From Hydractinia symbiolongicarpus (Eukaryota; Cnidaria; Hydrozoa; Anthoathecata; Hydractiniidae), in assembly GCF_029227915.1 (NCBI RefSeq), contig NC_079885.1:13777001-13841000 (forward strand): a stretch of 64,000 nucleotides of DNA. Reading direction: 5' to 3'. This document shows, in pieces, positions 62,661 to 64,000 of this stretch. The position numbers and the translations under genes are program-made. The number at the start of each line of letters is the position of its first letter. The first letter of the stretch is position 1. Below the pieces are notes generated by a model that was not told where the DNA came from, did no database searches, and saw only the letters and a program-made list of their open reading frames with translations.

Positions 62661-62912
62661 TATGACGTCCCAAGTCGTTTTCTTTGTCGCCGTGACGTTT
62701 GAAAACCCGCAAGTGCGCGCACAGTCCTCTAAATGCTATAGTATGGCTTTTCCTTGGTGCCATGGCTATAGAACACTGTTAACTACGTGCACAGCCCTCT
62801 AAAGGCAGTAATATGTCCATTTGCAGCCTAATAAAGGCCTTACACGTAAATCACGTTCTTCCACGTCCCCAGCAAGGCTACCAATGGTCTAGTATTCTCA
62901 GTCTTAATGGAA
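62661..62912 (+). repeat. 252-bp fused monomer, copy 2
   Basis: It has the same joint (TATGGCTTTTCCTTGG at 62,742) and the same 252-bp length as at 53,850, together with the same following GTATTCTCAG variant. It was therefore copied from one event, not formed twice. Confidence 0.9.
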
Positions 62913-63094
62913 TATGACGTCCAAAGTTCTTTTCCTTGGCGCCATGGCTTTAGAACAATGTTAACTCCGTGCACAGCCCTCTAAATGCTGTAACATGGCC
63001 TTTTGCAGACTAATAAAAGCTATAAACGTAAATACTGTCGTTTCAACTGCCTGCGCAGGTTACCATAGGAGTAGTCCTTCCAGTCTCAATGGAC

Positions 63095-64000
63095 TATGAC
63101 GTCCCAAGTCCTTTTCCTTAGTGCCATGGCTATAGAACACTTTTAACTACGTGCATGCACAGCCCTGTAAAGGCAGTAATATGTCCATTTGCAGCCTAAT
63201 AAAGGCCTTACAAGTAAATGCCGTGCTTCCATGCTCCCAGCCATGCTACCATTGATCTAGTCCTTCAAGTCTGAATGGAATACGACGTTCCAAGTCGTTT
63301 TCCTTCGCGCTATGGCGTTAGAACACTGTTAACTACGTGCACGGCCCTTTGAACGCTGTAATATGGTTATTTGCAGGCTATTAAAGGCCTTATACGTAAA
63401 TACTGTCGCTTCACCTGCCTGCGCAAGTTACCATTGGTGTAGTCCTTACAGTCTCAATGGAATATGACGTCCCAAGTCGTTTTCTTTGTCGCCGTGACGT
63501 TTGAAAACCCGCAAGTACGCGCACAGTCCTCTAAATGCTATAGTATGGCTTTTGTAAGTCTAAAAAAGGCCTTACGCGTAAATCACGTGCTTCCACTCTC
63601 CAAACCAGGCTACCAATGGTGTACCTTTCCGACTATCATTGAACGACGACGTTCCAATTCCTTTTCCTTGGCGCTTTAGCGTTAAAACACATTTAACTAC
63701 GTGCACGGCCCTTTGAACGCTGTAATATGGCCATTTGCAGCCTATTAAAGGCCTTATACCTAAATACTGTCGCTCCACCTGCCTGCGCAAGTTACCATTG
63801 GTGTAGTCCTTCCAGTCTCAATAGAGTATGACGTCCCAAGTCGTTTTCTTTGTCGCCGTGACGTTTGAAAACCCGCAAGTACGCGCACAGTCCTCTAAAT
63901 GCTATAGTATGGCTTTTGTAAGTCTAAAAAAGGCCTTACGCGTAAATCACGTGCTTCCACTCTCCAAACCAGGCTACCAATAGTGTACCTTTCCGACTAT
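63095..64000 (+). repeat. Right end of window: third cycle, then a 37.6-kb-type segment
   Basis: The first two monomers repeat 61,748-62,116, including the GTGCATGCAC insertion. From about 63,464 the sequence instead follows 37,655-37,990 (GAACGACGACGTTCC, CTTATACCTAAATAC). The array runs off the right edge within a TTTGAAAACCCGCAAG monomer. Confidence 0.82.
63151..63160. repeat. GTGCATGCAC palindrome, copy 4
   Basis: Same insertion and flanking variants, 1,347 bp after copy 3. Confidence 0.88.

Larger units (their letters stand above)
61748..63094 (+). repeat. Partial copy of the 2,186-bp unit, ending in the fused monomer
   Basis: The block is collinear with 59,562 onward to about 62,746, where it enters the 252-bp fused monomer known from 53,850. 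The next cycle starts 1,347 bp after the start of this one. Confidence 0.82.
1..64000 (+). repeat. 182-bp satellite array filling the window
   Basis: Every part of the window aligns head-to-tail to a monomer of about 182 bp. Anchor words such as CCAAGTC, GTTAACTACGTGCACAG and AATAAAGG recur at 181-183 bp spacing from the first base to the last. In the first 2.6 kb, for example, CAAGTC-type anchors lie at 122, 305, 486, 666, 848, 1030, 1212, 1394 and 1576. All monomers run in the same direction; I saw no inverted copy. The window begins and ends inside the array, so neither edge is visible. Neighbouring monomers differ clearly from one another, while copies one HOR period apart are nearly identical. 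Because 182 is not a multiple of three, no frame stays open through successive monomers. The role is inferred to be structural (centromeric or other heterochromatin); the family was not recognised. Confidence 0.97.

Noticed and set aside
1-64000. CRISPR array
   Set aside because: The periodicity is 182 bp with no short direct repeat alternating with unique spacers; the whole period is repeated.
1-64000. Transposable element or telomeric repeat inside the array
   Set aside because: No terminal repeats, coding domains, poly(A) tails, target-site duplications or TTAGGG/TTTAGGG runs were seen. All 181-183-bp steps are continuous apart from the indels listed.

Overview
The whole 64-kb window is one uninterrupted tandem satellite DNA array. 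The basic monomer is about 182 bp, giving roughly 350 copies, all in the same orientation. I see no protein-coding gene, RNA gene, transposable element, telomeric repeat or unique-sequence spacer. Open frames of about 60-95 codons recur only because the monomers recur. A multi-kilobase nested satellite with nucleosome-sized monomers points to a eukaryotic chromosome, most likely centromeric, pericentromeric or subtelomeric heterochromatin. I do not recognise the monomer family and cannot name the organism. One typical monomer (15,313-15,494) is about 47% GC by hand count.

The monomers are diverged from one another but are organised into higher-order repeats (HORs) whose copies are nearly identical, as in primate alpha satellite. 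Left third: a 14- to 18-monomer HOR (2.5-3.2 kb) at 1-7,333; an 8-monomer HOR (1,457 bp) at 7,334-10,390; a 1,456-bp HOR with a second copy displaced by 3,640 bp at 10,391-15,110; a mosaic stretch at 15,111-16,984; then a large second copy of 4,468-10,360 at 16,985-22,146. Middle: a 4,186-bp (23-monomer) HOR starting near 21,275, with a second and a partial third copy to about 31,500; an 1,820-bp (10-monomer) HOR at 31,671-36,330; rearranged copies of these to 41,467; and a mosaic with 1,638-bp and 6,370-bp displaced copies to about 49,331. Right quarter: a 5.3-5.5-kb macro-duplication (49,332-54,680 versus 54,681-59,561) followed by 2.2-kb and 1.3-kb partial copies. Its core is a compact 4-monomer 728-bp HOR.

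Most rearrangements are whole-monomer (multiples of 182 bp), as expected of unequal crossing-over or break-induced copying in register. A few are out of register: a 137-bp truncated monomer in three places, a 252-bp fused monomer in two places and a 4-bp insertion in four places. Each works as a lineage marker showing which blocks were copied from which. Each monomer carries short palindromes and several ACGT cores, three of them spaced about one helical turn apart. Nothing here acts as a gene set; any function would be structural or chromatin-related.
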